Shown one piece after another: positions 1 to 9,613 of a stretch of DNA of 64,000 nt (positions within the stretch are counted from its first letter, which is position 1; each line of letters opens with the position of its first letter). Source of the DNA: Shewanella psychropiezotolerans (GTDB taxonomy: Bacteria; Pseudomonadota; Gammaproteobacteria; Enterobacterales; Shewanellaceae); NCBI RefSeq assembly GCF_007197555.1, contig NZ_CP041614.1:558001-622000 (forward strand). The letters are read 5' to 3'. The notes beneath the pieces were generated by a model, which worked only from the letters and a program-made list of their open reading frames with translations, made no database searches and had not been told where the DNA came from. The translations under genes and the position numbers were made by a program.

Positions 1-3000
1 CTATAAATCTAAGCGGGGGATGGGGGATTTATTCGTTCAAGCTGGGATGAAGTGAATGAAATTATTGCCGCAGCGAATGTCTATACGACTAAAACATTTG
101 GTCCAGACCGTGTAGTGGGGTTCTCACCTATTCCTGCAATGTCTATGGTCTCTTACGCTGCCGGTTCTCGTTATCTTTCACTTATCGGTGGTGTGTGCTT
201 AAGTTTCTATGATTGGTATTGCGATCTTCCGCCATCATCGCCAATGACGTGGGGTGAGCAAACTGACGTACCAGAATCTGCTGATTGGTATAATTCTAAC
301 TACATTATTGCCTGGGGTTCTAATGTCCCTCAGACGCGTACACCAGATGCTCATTTTTTCACGGAGGTTCGCTATAAAGGTGCAAAAACTGTTTCAATTA
401 CACCCGATTACGCTGAGGTTTCTAAACTGACCGATGAGTGGTTAAACCCTAAGCAAGGTACGGATGCTGCACTGGGAATGGCATTTGGTCATGTTATTCT
501 GCGTGAGTTCCACTTAGATAATCCAAGTGAGTATTTTACTGATTATGTACGTCAATACACTGACTTCCCCATGCTTGTCGTACTTGACAAGCATGATAAT
601 AACTCACTTAAGACGACTCGTTTCCTACGTGCGTCAGATCTAGTTGATAATTTAGGTCAGGAAAATAATCCTGAGTGGAAAACTATTGCGATTGATGAGA
701 ACTCAGATGAGTTTGTTTCTCCTACTGGATCCATCGGTTACCGTTGGGGCGAGAAAGGAAAGTGGAACATTCAAGAGCGTGAAGGTAAAGAGGGTAAAGA
801 TACCAAGCTGCAACTTTCTTTGATCGGTGGCGATGTGTCAGCGGTTTCTTTCCCGCACTTTGCTGGCGACGATGCTAATAAGCATTGGGTTGCATGTGAT
901 CAAGCGTTAGTGCAGGTTCGTAATGTTCCAAGCAAGAAAGTCACAACGGCTTCAGGTGAAGAGCTTATTGTTGCAACCGTATACGATTTGATGATGGCCA
1001 ACTATGGTCTTGATCGTGGATTGGGTGGCGAGAATGTTGCTTCTAGCTATGATCAAGACGTTCCAGGCACTCCGGCATGGCAGGAGAAGATAACAGGCGT
1101 ATCCCGTGATAAAGTAATCAAGGTTGCACGTGAATTTGCTGATACTGCTGATAAGACTCACGGTAAGGCAATGATTATTGTTGGTGCGGCAATGAACCAT
1201 TGGTATCACATGGATATGAACTACCGTGGCCTTATTAACATGGTAATGATGTGTGGTTGTGTGGGTCAGTCTGGTGGTGGTTGGTCACATTATGTTGGCC
1301 AAGAAAAACTTCGTCCACAGACCGGTTGGCAACCATTAGCGTTTGGTTTAGATTGGTCACGTCCTCCACGCCAGATGAATGGTACTTCTTTCTTCTATAA
1401 CCACTCTTCACAGTGGCGTCATGAGAAAGTCAGTGTTCATGAGGTCTTATCGCCCCTAGCTGATAAGACCCAGTTCTCCGAACATATGCTTGATTACAAC
1501 ATCAAAGCTGAGCGTATGGGGTGGTTACCATCAGCTCCTCAGTTAAATAGAAATCCACTTCAGTTGACGAAAGATGCGGCAGCTGCAGGCATGTCTCCTA
1601 AAGATTATGCCATTGGGCAATTAAAGTCTGGCGAGCTTAAGTTTGCTTGTGAGGCTCCAGATGCTCCAGAGAACTTTCCGCGTAACATGTTTATCTGGCG
1701 TTCAAACTTACTTGGTTCATCGGGCAAGGGGCATGAATACATGCTTAAGTACCTGCTTGGTACCAAAAATGGTGTGATGAATGAGGACGTTGGTAAGAAG
1801 GATAAATTCAAGCCTGAGGAAGTTGAGTGGGTCGAAGAGGGGGCTACTGGTAAGTTAGATTTGGTTGTAACCCTTGATTTCCGTATGTCATCGACCTGTA
1901 TGTATTCAGATATTATTCTTCCGACGGCTTGTTGGTATGAGAAAGATGATCTGAACACATCAGATATGCACCCATTCATTCACCCACTATCGACTGCGGT
2001 TGACCCAGCATGGGAAGCTAAATCTGATTTCGATATTTATAAAGGTATCGCAAAGGCATTCTCAGAAGTCTGTGTTGGACACTTAGGTACAGAGACTGAC
2101 TTTGTCACAGTACCTATGCTGCATGACACACCTGGTGAGCTTGCCCAACCATTTGACGTTAAAGATTGGAAGAAGGGTGAGTGTGATCTGATTCCAGGTC
2201 TGACGGCGCCGAATATGGTTGTCGTTGAACGTGACTATCCAAATACTTACAAGAAGTTTACCTCATTTGGCCCGGCGCTGGATGAGCTAGGTAACGGTGG
2301 CAAGGGAATAAGCTGGAACACAGATGATGAGATCATGTTGCTCGGTGATCTTAACCATCGTAATACCGATGAAGGTATCAGTGAAGGTCGTCCAATCATT
2401 GAGTCTGCTATCGATGCCTGTGAAGTCATCTTAACTTTAGCACCGGAGACTAATGGTAACGTTGCTGTTAAAGCTTGGGCTGCACTTGGTGAATTCACTG
2501 GTATTGACCATACCCACCTTGCTAAATCTAAGCAGGAAGAGAAGATCCGCTTCCGTGATTTACAAGCTCAGCCACGTAAGATCATCTCTTCTCCAACCTG
2601 GTCTGGTCTGGAAGATGAACATGTGAGTTATACCGCTGGTTACACCAACGTTCATGAATTGGTGCCATGGAGAACCATTACTGGTCGTCAGCAGTTCTAT
2701 CAAGATCATAAGTGGATGCAGGCATTTGGTGAGCAGTTCGTCTCTTACCGCCCTCCTATCGATACTAAGACTATTGAGCTTGTTAAAAACACTAAGCAAA
2801 ACGGCAATAAAGAGATTGTACTTAACTGGATCACACCTCATCAGAAGTGGGGCATTCATAGTACTTACTCTGACAACTTGTTGATGTTGACACTTTCTCG
2901 TGGGGGGCCAATCATCTGGATGAGCGAGGTTGATGCGAAAGATGCGGGTATTGTGGATAACGATTGGGTTGAAGTATTCAATGCCAACGGTGCACTCGCT

Positions 3001-3324
3001 TGTCGTGTTGTTGTTTCACAACGTGTGAACCAAGGCATGACCATGATGTACCATGCTCAAGAGCGTATTATGAATGTACCTGGTAGTGAGATGACCGGTA
3101 CTCGTGGTGGTCACCATAACTCAGTGACTCGTATTGTGATGAAACCTACTCACATGATAGGTGGATATGCACAGCAATCTTGGGGCTTCAATTATTACGG
3201 AACGGTTGGTTGTAACCGCGACGAGATGGTGGTGGTTAGAAAGATGGATAAAGTTGATTGGTTAGAGGGTTCTAATACTGATGATCTGCCGCGTCCGTTA
3301 CCAACTAACCCAGATGAAGCTTAA
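1..3324 (+). CDS. narG: Respiratory nitrate reductase alpha subunit NarG (5'-partial, apparent frameshift)
   Basis: Molybdenum bis-MGD catalytic subunit of membrane-bound nitrate reductase; it reduces nitrate to nitrite on the cytoplasmic face. About 1,100 residues are visible and align by eye with E. coli NarG from roughly residue 155 to the C-terminus. Blocks such as GPDRVVGFSPIPAMSMVSYA, NHWYHMDMNYRGLINM, CGCVGQSGGGW and HNSVTRI are near identical. The N-terminus with the [4Fe-4S] ligands lies before the window. Reading upstream from codon 28 (GGFIRSSW), the same frame hits stops at 4 and 10, whereas positions 2-22 in the neighbouring frame encode a plausible NarG segment (YKSKRGM). One G appears to be missing from the G runs at 16-26. 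Either the gene is frameshifted or the sequence has a homopolymer error. narH follows after 11 bases. Confidence 0.95.
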
Positions 3325-3335
3325 GGAGTAGAACC

Positions 3336-4874
3336 ATGAAAATACGTTCTCAAATAGGTATGGTGCTAAACCTTGATAAGTGTATTGGTTGCCATACTTG
3401 TTCTATTACATGTAAAAATATATGGACGTCGCGTGAAGGCGTTGAATACGCTTGGTTCAATAACGTTGAAACTAAGCCTGGTATTGGTTATCCAAAAGAG
3501 TGGGAAAATCAGGATAAATGGAATGGAGGCTGGGAAAGAAAGTCTAATGGCGATATTCAACCTCGTATAGGTGGAAAGTTTCGTGTATTAGCGAGTATCT
3601 TTGCCAACCCGAATATGCCAGAGATCGATGATTATTATGAGCCATTCGATTATGACTACCAGCATCTGCACACTGCCCCGATTGTAGAACACCAGCCAAC
3701 AGCTCGTCCGCGCTCTGTCATCACAGGAAAGCGTATGGAGAAGATTGAGTGGGGGCCGAACTGGGAAGAGATCTTAGGTACTGAGTTCGAAAAGCGTAGT
3801 AAAGATAAAAACTTCGACAACATGCAGAAACAGATGTATGGCGAGTTTGAAAATACATTCATGATGTATCTTCCACGTCTTTGTGAGCACTGCCTCAACC
3901 CAGCTTGTGTTGCATCTTGTCCATCAGGTGCCATCTATAAGCGTGAAGAGGACGGTATCGTTCTTATTGACCAAGAGAAGTGTCGTGGTTGGAGAATGTG
4001 TATCTCTGGATGCCCATACAAGAAGATCTACTATAACTGGAAGTCAGGTAAGTCAGAGAAGTGTATCTTCTGCTACCCACGTATCGAAGCTGGTATGCCG
4101 ACAGTTTGTGCTGAGACTTGTGTTGGCCGTATTCGTTACTTAGGTGTGCTGCTTTATGATGCTGACAAGATCAAAGAGGTGGCATCTACTCCATCTGAAA
4201 AAGATCTGTATGAGAAACAACTCGAAGTATTCCTTGACCCATTTGACCCAGTTGTAATTTCTCAGGCGCGTAAAGATGGTGTGGCAGACTCTGTAATCGA
4301 AGCTGCACAGAAGTCACCGGTATACAAGATGGCGATGGATTGGAAGTTAGCGCTTCCTTTACATCCTGAATACCGTACTTTGCCTATGGTTTGGTACATT
4401 CCAGCATTAAGCCCAATTCAGAATGCTGTTGAATCAGGTACCCTTGGCAAAGCTGGCGTTATCCCCGATGTGCGGGCCCTACGTATTCCGGTTAAATACC
4501 TTGCTAACCTTCTAACTGCGGGCGATGAAAAGCCTGTTGTCAGAGCGCTTGAGCGTCTGCTTGCAATGCGTGCTTATAAGCGTGCTGAAAACGTTGAGGG
4601 TATTGAAGATCTAGAAGTTCTGCAGCAAGCAGGTCTTACTAAGAAGCAAGCTGATGAGATGTATCGCTACCTTGCAATCGCAAACTATGAAGATCGTTAC
4701 GTTATTCCAAGCGGACATCGTGAGATGAATGTACCAGAGGCTTACGGTGAGAAGAGCGGCTGTGGTTTCACGTTCGGTAATGGTTGTAGCGATGGTAGTA
4801 ATGGCGTGAATATGTTCGGCGGTAAGAAGGTCGCTCGCCGTCATATTATTAAAACTGTGAGTGTGGAGGAGTAA
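3336..4874 (+). CDS. narH: Respiratory nitrate reductase beta subunit NarH
   Basis: Electron-transfer subunit carrying three [4Fe-4S] clusters and one [3Fe-4S] cluster between NarI haems and NarG. At 512 residues it has the family's length. Four cysteine groups are visible: CIGCHTCSITCKN near residue 19, CEHCLNPACVASCP near 184, CRGWRMCISGCP near 217 (the Trp replaces a Cys, the [3Fe-4S] hallmark) and CIFCYPRIEAGMPTVCAETC near 244. There is no export signal, as expected for a cytoplasmic-face subunit. A good ribosome site (AAGGAG) precedes the ATG. The end is separated from narJ by only 4 bases, so translation is probably coupled. Confidence 0.97.
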   Translation: MKIRSQIGMVLNLDKCIGCHTCSITCKNIWTSREGVEYAWFNNVETKPGIGYPKEWENQDKWNGGWERKSNGDIQPRIGGKFRVLASIFANPNMPEIDDYYEPFDYDYQHLHTAPIVEHQPTARPRSVITGKRMEKIEWGPNWEEILGTEFEKRSKDKNFDNMQKQMYGEFENTFMMYLPRLCEHCLNPACVASCPSGAIYKREEDGIVLIDQEKCRGWRMCISGCPYKKIYYNWKSGKSEKCIFCYPRIEAGMPTVCAETCVGRIRYLGVLLYDADKIKEVASTPSEKDLYEKQLEVFLDPFDPVVISQARKDGVADSVIEAAQKSPVYKMAMDWKLALPLHPEYRTLPMVWYIPALSPIQNAVESGTLGKAGVIPDVRALRIPVKYLANLLTAGDEKPVVRALERLLAMRAYKRAENVEGIEDLEVLQQAGLTKKQADEMYRYLAIANYEDRYVIPSGHREMNVPEAYGEKSGCGFTFGNGCSDGSNGVNMFGGKKVARRHIIKTVSVEE

Positions 4875-4878
4875 TACT

Positions 4879-5613
4879 GTGCTGATCCTTAAAGTTGTTT
4901 CACGTCTATTAGATTATCCAACTGAAGCGCTGTTTGGCGCTGCCGATGAAATGATAAGTGTAGTGGAGCAGTCGGATGAACTCAGTGCTCAAAGCCGTGC
5001 GGCCTTGGTGGAGTTTATCCGCCAACTGACTGCAAGGGAGTTATATGACGCTCAGGAAAGTTATGACTTACTGTTTGATCGTGGTCGTGCACTTTCTCTA
5101 CTTTTGTTTGAACACGTTCACGGTGAATCCCGTGACCGTGGGCAGGCGATGGTAGATCTGATGAATGTCTATAAGTCTAATGGTTTTGAAGTTGATTCAT
5201 CTCAGCTGCCAGATTATATCCCTCTGTATCTTGAGTATTTGAGTGAGAAATTGCCAGTGTATATCCAAGAGTGGTTAGGGGATATTTGTCACATTTTAAC
5301 AATGTTGTCAGAGCGATTGATTGAGCGCAAGTGCCATTATAATGTGCTTCTAGATTTACTTATCGAAGTGTCCGGAGTCGAAGTCGACCGCGCAGAAATT
5401 GTTGATACAGTCAGCAAAGAGGTACGAGATGATACTGTCGAGGCAATTGATAAAGAGTGGGAAGATAAAGAGATTCGCTTTGATGATCCTATGGTTGGGG
5501 ACTGCCCGAAATCAGGTATTCACCATTCGCAGAAATCACTTGATCCTAATACTGTAAATCAAGTGCCTATTAGGTGGCATGATGCCGATGCTGCGCAAGT
5601 TGCAGGATTGTAA
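4879..5613 (+). CDS. narJ: Nitrate reductase assembly chaperone NarJ
   Basis: Cytoplasmic chaperone that holds NarGH while the molybdenum cofactor is inserted and before docking to NarI; not part of the finished enzyme. I start it at the GTG at 4879 (MLILKVVSRLLDYP), because this matches the family N-terminus and has GGAGGA at 4865-4870 upstream; a longer in-frame extension would overlap narH without homology. The protein is 244 residues. The highly conserved block LFDRGRALSLLLFEHVHGES, followed by RDRGQAMVDLM, is near residues 64-95. The C-terminal tail is acidic and slightly longer than in E. coli. Confidence 0.95.
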   Translation: MLILKVVSRLLDYPTEALFGAADEMISVVEQSDELSAQSRAALVEFIRQLTARELYDAQESYDLLFDRGRALSLLLFEHVHGESRDRGQAMVDLMNVYKSNGFEVDSSQLPDYIPLYLEYLSEKLPVYIQEWLGDICHILTMLSERLIERKCHYNVLLDLLIEVSGVEVDRAEIVDTVSKEVRDDTVEAIDKEWEDKEIRFDDPMVGDCPKSGIHHSQKSLDPNTVNQVPIRWHDADAAQVAGL

Positions 5614-5622
5614 GGAGAAATA

Positions 5623-6300
5623 ATGTCAAATTTAAATTTTTTACTTTTTGGGATATATCCCTTTATTGCTTTAACTGTGTTGGTTGTTGGTTGCTGGATT
5701 CGATATGATCGTGAACCATATTCATGGAAAGCGGACTCAAGTCAGCTTTTAGACCAAAAAGGGTTCCGCGTAGCGAGTAACCTGTTCCATATTGGTGTCA
5801 TTTTTGTTTTAGCGGGTCACTTTGTGGGTCTATTAACACCTGAGTCTGTCTATCATCATGTGATCTCTACGCCAAATAAACAGTTATTGGCAATGGTCAG
5901 TGGTGGCACATTTGGTGTTTTCTGTCTTATTGGTCTGGTCATGTTGATTAAACGTCGTTTAACTAACGCACGTGTAAGAGCCAACTCCAAGCGTTCAGAT
6001 ATCTTGGTATTGTGCCTGTTGCTGATACAGGTGCTACTGGGATTGATGACTATTGTTGTGTCTATGGACCACTTAGATGGTTCTGTAATGGCATTACTGG
6101 CTGATTGGGCACAGAGTCTCGTCACACTACAAGGTGTGCAAGCGGCAGAAGCGATTAATTCGGTCAATATTGTCTATAAAGTTCATATCTTAGTCGGCCT
6201 TACGTTAATCATGATCTTCCCATTCACACGTCTAGTCCATGTAATCAGTGTGCCAGTGAAGTACTTTGCACGTAACTACCAGATTGTACGTCAGCGCTAA
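5623..6300 (+). CDS. narI: Nitrate reductase gamma subunit NarI (cytochrome b)
   Basis: Diheme b-type membrane anchor that oxidises quinol at the periplasmic side and passes electrons to NarH. It is 225 residues, the same length as E. coli NarI. Five hydrophobic segments are visible, at about residues 4-24, 50-68, 85-105, 123-145 and 185-205. Candidate haem-ligand histidines lie in HIGVIFVLAGHFVG and in the last helix (KVHILVGLTLIMIFPFTRLVH). It starts 9 bases after narJ with AAGGAG upstream and ends the core narGHJI set. A hairpin follows at 6313-6344. Confidence 0.96.
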   Translation: MSNLNFLLFGIYPFIALTVLVVGCWIRYDREPYSWKADSSQLLDQKGFRVASNLFHIGVIFVLAGHFVGLLTPESVYHHVISTPNKQLLAMVSGGTFGVFCLIGLVMLIKRRLTNARVRANSKRSDILVLCLLLIQVLLGLMTIVVSMDHLDGSVMALLADWAQSLVTLQGVQAAEAINSVNIVYKVHILVGLTLIMIFPFTRLVHVISVPVKYFARNYQIVRQR

Positions 6301-6312
6301 TTCGGTAACTTC

Positions 6313-6344
6313 TAGGGCTTACTTTACTTATATAGTGAGCCCTA
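6313..6344 (+). terminator. Hairpin after narI
   Basis: TAGGGCTTACT and AGTGAGCCCTA pair (10 of 11 positions plus one wobble) around a 10-base A/T-rich loop, 12 bases after the narI stop. No T tract follows, so it may be an RNA-stabilising or attenuating hairpin rather than a full terminator; the PPIase gene lies 90 bases further on the same strand. Confidence 0.5.
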
Positions 6345-6434
6345 ATGATTAAGGTTAGCTAATCAATAATTTTGGCGAAAAAAAGCGTTTTAATTAGCTG
6401 AACAATCCAATAGAGATAGACCAATTTTTTAAAC

Positions 6435-7271
6435 ATGTCTAATGAAAAGAGTCGTAATTATGAGTTCATGTGGCGCAAGTACCCCTATAATCCCTCTAAA
6501 GAATCACTGCCTGTTATTACAGTTAACGGGGTCACCATCGAAGAGATAGCTCTTGCTAATGAGTTGCAATATCATGCCAATAGTTATTTTGATGTGGTTG
6601 TTCAGCAGGCTGGACAAACACTCGTTATTCGTCAACTCCTTATTGAACAAGCAAAAATTAAAGGTTTTGATATCTCTGAAAGCAATGAAGAATCAAACGT
6701 TCAGCGGCTACTTGAGCAGATGGTCAGTTATGATGATCCTAGCGAAGATGATTGCCTTCGTTACTTCGAGAACAATCGCCAGAAATTTGCTACCAGACCA
6801 TTAATGGAAGTTGATCATATTTTATTAGCAGCCGCAAAAGACGATTTTGAAGGACGTGATGATGCTAAAACAGATTCAGAAGATATCATTGCACAACTGC
6901 AAAAAGATCCTACATTATTTGCATCACTTGCTAAGCATCATTCAGCTTGTCCCTCTAAAGAGACCGGGGGAGCGTTAGGCCAGATCAGTGCTGGTCAAAC
7001 AGTGCCTGAGTTTGAGCGTCAGTTGATGTTACTGCCTGAAGGATTAGCGACAAAGGCAATCGAATCTCGTTATGGACTTCATGTTGTTAATATAGCACGT
7101 AAAATTAAAGGGGAGTCACTTGATTATGTCATGGTTGCAGATAAGATCCGTGGCTATCTGGTTCATCGTTCATCACATCTTGCGATTCAAGCCTATATAC
7201 ACCGTTTAGTTGAGAAGGCTGATATTTCTGGTATCCAAGTGAGATTTCTAGATGAGAATATCCATGTTTAA
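6435..7271 (+). CDS. Parvulin-type (PpiC) peptidyl-prolyl isomerase linked to nar
   Basis: Predicted peptidyl-prolyl cis-trans isomerase of the rotamase/NifM type, 278 residues. The C-terminal half carries the parvulin signature: a VDHILLAA strand near residue 126, FASLAKHHSACPSKETGGALG near 162-182, and GLHVVNI near 216. The N-terminal half is a helical SurA/NifM-like region. No signal peptide or lipobox is seen, so it is probably cytoplasmic. PpiC-type genes follow narGHJI in other gammaproteobacteria such as Pseudomonas, which supports a role in Nar maturation or folding; the exact client is unknown. No clear Shine-Dalgarno sequence precedes the ATG. Confidence 0.85.
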   Translation: MSNEKSRNYEFMWRKYPYNPSKESLPVITVNGVTIEEIALANELQYHANSYFDVVVQQAGQTLVIRQLLIEQAKIKGFDISESNEESNVQRLLEQMVSYDDPSEDDCLRYFENNRQKFATRPLMEVDHILLAAAKDDFEGRDDAKTDSEDIIAQLQKDPTLFASLAKHHSACPSKETGGALGQISAGQTVPEFERQLMLLPEGLATKAIESRYGLHVVNIARKIKGESLDYVMVADKIRGYLVHRSSHLAIQAYIHRLVEKADISGIQVRFLDENIHV

Positions 7272-7313
7272 TCACGTGTAAATATGACAGGTTCATGCTT
7301 TTACTATTTGATA

Positions 7314-7342
7314 AGTGGTGACTAGTTCTGCTAGTCACTACT
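7314..7342. terminator. Convergent hairpin between PPIase gene and small minus-strand gene
   Basis: AGTGGTGACTAG and CTAGTCACTACT pair with one wobble around a 5-base loop, between two convergent genes. There is no clear T run on either side; likely a bidirectional transcript end. Confidence 0.5.
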
Positions 7343-7351
7343 GAGGTAAGA

Positions 7352-7747
7352 TTAATCGTTTATGGCTAATTCGATGGGGTTTTCATCTTTGTCAAAGATG
7401 ACATAGCGACCCATTCCATTGCCTGTTTCAATATCATTTACCATTTTATTTAAAAACGGCTCTGCATCTTCAGTACTTGGCGCTTGCCCCTCTTCCCCAC
7501 TTAAGCTTGCAATAAAAATGAAATCCCAGTCTTTATTGATCGCGTCGGCCTCTTTAACTAATGTAGCGAAAGTGCTGATCTCTTCTGGTAACTTGTCAAC
7601 ACACATAACAGGTGAAATAGTTCCACGCTGATGTTTCTTGCTCTTTTTAGTATTGCTTGCTTCAGCCTTGGCGAAGAGCAGTAAAAGACGTTGTGGATTT
7701 GATTGTTCTTGTGTCATTGTTAATAGCTCTTTAAACATTTTTATCAT
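7352..7747 (-). CDS. Small conserved protein (family often labelled 'ribonucleotide reductase subunit alpha')
   Basis: A 131-residue soluble protein with no signal or membrane segment. The pattern PQRLLLLFAKAE near residue 19 and SPVMCVDKLPEE near 45 matches a widespread proteobacterial family that databases commonly name ribonucleotide reductase subunit alpha. It is far too short to be a reductase and has none of its catalytic cysteines, so the label is almost certainly a naming artefact. The function is unknown. The first residues (MIKMFKELLTMTQEQ) offer three Met starts; the third or second is equally possible. It is convergent with the nar-linked PPIase gene. Confidence 0.7.
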   Translation of the reverse strand: MIKMFKELLTMTQEQSNPQRLLLLFAKAEASNTKKSKKHQRGTISPVMCVDKLPEEISTFATLVKEADAINKDWDFIFIASLSGEEGQAPSTEDAEPFLNKMVNDIETGNGMGRYVIFDKDENPIELAIND

Positions 7748-8007
7748 CTTGCTTAAGCCTTAATTTAACCATAAAAAAAGTGTGGTTATTATATACCATT
7801 CGACTATGAGGGTAACTAATAAGTCGTTATCTTTAAGCCTCTGTCTTGTGGTTAATCGGCTAAGCCAACTCTATAGGGTGCCTACTGTTGTAGGGGGTTA
7901 CCAAGTCGTTGATTTAAATGTAATGGCTTGCGGGTCATGCTTGGGCTGACTAAACTTTATTGAAAGTCAATTTTGGTGATGTTTTCTCAGTAATGGTGGA
8001 CAGTGTG

Positions 8008-8835
8008 ATGATTAAGAAAGGGGAAATATCTTCTCGTTTTATCAGATTTCTATGCATCAGTTTTATGTCTGTTATTTTCTTCGTTCAAATGGCGTTTTCT
8101 GCCGATGTGACTCAATTTCCTCTCAGAGAAAAATATCGTGACATTCCCACCATATCTCATCAAGACTTGTATCGGCTGTTAGACTCTACTGTGCTGGTAG
8201 ATGTTAGATCAAAATATGAATTCGATACCTTACATATTAAGAATGCGGTCAATATTTCAATATCCAACGCAGGCTTTATTACCCGCTTGATGAAGATTAG
8301 AGAAAGGGACTCAAGACCCATAGTGTTTTATTGTAATGGCATCACTTGCGCAAAATCCTATAAGGCCTGTGATAAGGCAGTTAAGTTCGGCATCAAAGAT
8401 GTGTCGACGTTTGACTTAGGGATCTTTGGTTGGACTAAGGCACACCCGGATGCGGCAGTCTTATTAGGTGAGAGCCCGGTTTCCTTGGATAAGTTAATCG
8501 ATGATGATTTGCGTCAGGCTCACCTGCTTCCGCCCGCTGATTTTGTTGCAGCAATAGGCAAAAAGGTCATGGTGATAGATATCAGGGAACACTTTCAACG
8601 GGATGTGATCATATTGACTAAAGTCACCCGCGTCGCTTCATCTGACAAAATTATAGGCTTAATTAAGAAAGCGAAAAAGGATGGGTTAACCTTACTCATC
8701 TATGACGCAGTAGGTAAGCAAACCCGCTGGTTACAGTATTTACTTGAGAAGGAGGGGATGAAGAATTACTTTTTTATGGCTGGAGGTTTGAAGGGCTACC
8801 TAGAGGCTAACTTAGGCCCTTCAGAATATGACTAA
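8008..8835 (+). CDS. Exported protein with two rhodanese domains, the second inactive
   Basis: Predicted periplasmic protein of 275 residues. I start at the ATG at 8008 because it gives a compact signal peptide (basic start, hydrophobic FLCISFMSVIFFVQMAFSA, cleavage before DVT); in-frame starts at 7960 and 7993 are less convincing. The first rhodanese domain has VLVDVRSKYEFDTLHI and the active-site loop CNGITCAKS with a candidate sulfur-carrying Cys. The second domain (VMVIDIREHFQRD) has YDAVGKQTRW where the Cys loop should be and is likely a binding or structural module. Sulfur transfer is possible but the partner is unknown. Confidence 0.8.
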   Translation: MIKKGEISSRFIRFLCISFMSVIFFVQMAFSADVTQFPLREKYRDIPTISHQDLYRLLDSTVLVDVRSKYEFDTLHIKNAVNISISNAGFITRLMKIRERDSRPIVFYCNGITCAKSYKACDKAVKFGIKDVSTFDLGIFGWTKAHPDAAVLLGESPVSLDKLIDDDLRQAHLLPPADFVAAIGKKVMVIDIREHFQRDVIILTKVTRVASSDKIIGLIKKAKKDGLTLLIYDAVGKQTRWLQYLLEKEGMKNYFFMAGGLKGYLEANLGPSEYD

Positions 8836-8866
8836 ATCTAGCCCCGAGCTGAATTTCAAAGTGAGC

Positions 8867-9535
8867 TTAATCAAACAGTTCATCGAGTCGATAGTATTGC
8901 AGCTTAGGCTCGTCATTATTATCTACACTCGCTACTTGTTGAAGTGCAATTTGGCACATCTTAACGGCGACCTGTTTACCTGTTATTGGACGGTACTTAC
9001 TCAATACCGGAAGTCGGCATATTAAGGGAAGCAAGCTTGCGCCTAGTTTCTCTCCAAATCTAAAATCTTGACGATTGCCCAACAGCAGGGAAGGTTGAAT
9101 AATGCTGATCCGCGTAAAGCCTAGTTCAGCCACCTTAGCTTCTAATTCGCCTTTCATTCTTAGGTAGGCACTTGAACTGTTAGGCTTAGCCCCACTGGAT
9201 GAGACTAATAGATAGTGCTTTATCCCATTGGTTCGAGCTAATTTGGCAGCTCGATGTTGATAGTCGACATCGACCTGTCTTTGTCGTTCGATTGAACCTG
9301 CCTGCTTTAATGTGGTGCCTAAACAGGAGAAGATAATATCGGCTTTGAAGGCTGATGAATATTGCTCTAGTCGGTCGAATTCCACCACACAATTAATGAT
9401 TTTATCCGAACTGTATTCTATGGGGCGGCGAGTTACCGCAGTCACCTTTTCTATATCGGCTGACTGGCTTAGTAGCTCGACAAGCTCACGACCTACTACT
9501 CCGGTTGCGCCTATAACTAGTGCGGTATGTCCCAT
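8867..9535 (-). CDS. NAD(P)-binding epimerase/oxidoreductase-like protein
   Basis: A 222-residue single-domain Rossmann protein of the atypical short-chain dehydrogenase group (HTATIP2/NmrA-like). The glycine motif GATGVVG lies near residue 9, IIFSCLGTTLKQAGS near 67 and YLLVSSSGAKPNSSSAYL near 105-122, with the S...Y..K arrangement (YLRMKGELE) typical of the active site. Proteins of this group bind NADP and often act as redox-dependent regulators; the substrate cannot be assigned. It is convergent with the rhodanese gene, with 31 bases between their ends. Confidence 0.8.
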   Translation of the reverse strand: MGHTALVIGATGVVGRELVELLSQSADIEKVTAVTRRPIEYSSDKIINCVVEFDRLEQYSSAFKADIIFSCLGTTLKQAGSIERQRQVDVDYQHRAAKLARTNGIKHYLLVSSSGAKPNSSSAYLRMKGELEAKVAELGFTRISIIQPSLLLGNRQDFRFGEKLGASLLPLICRLPVLSKYRPITGKQVAVKMCQIALQQVASVDNNDEPKLQYYRLDELFD

Positions 9536-9613
9536 TATTATTTCAGCCTGTTATCTTCAACTTTATTTATCATACGCTAACTCTCAAGATCTGCGAATAG
9601 AGAGAGGAGTGGT

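Noticed and set aside
952..2859. Several long minus-strand open frames opposite narG
   Set aside because: They lie wholly antisense to a strongly conserved gene, resemble no family and have no ribosome sites.
7352..7747. Ribonucleotide reductase alpha subunit
   Set aside because: At 131 residues without catalytic cysteines or the reductase barrel, the common database label is not supported.
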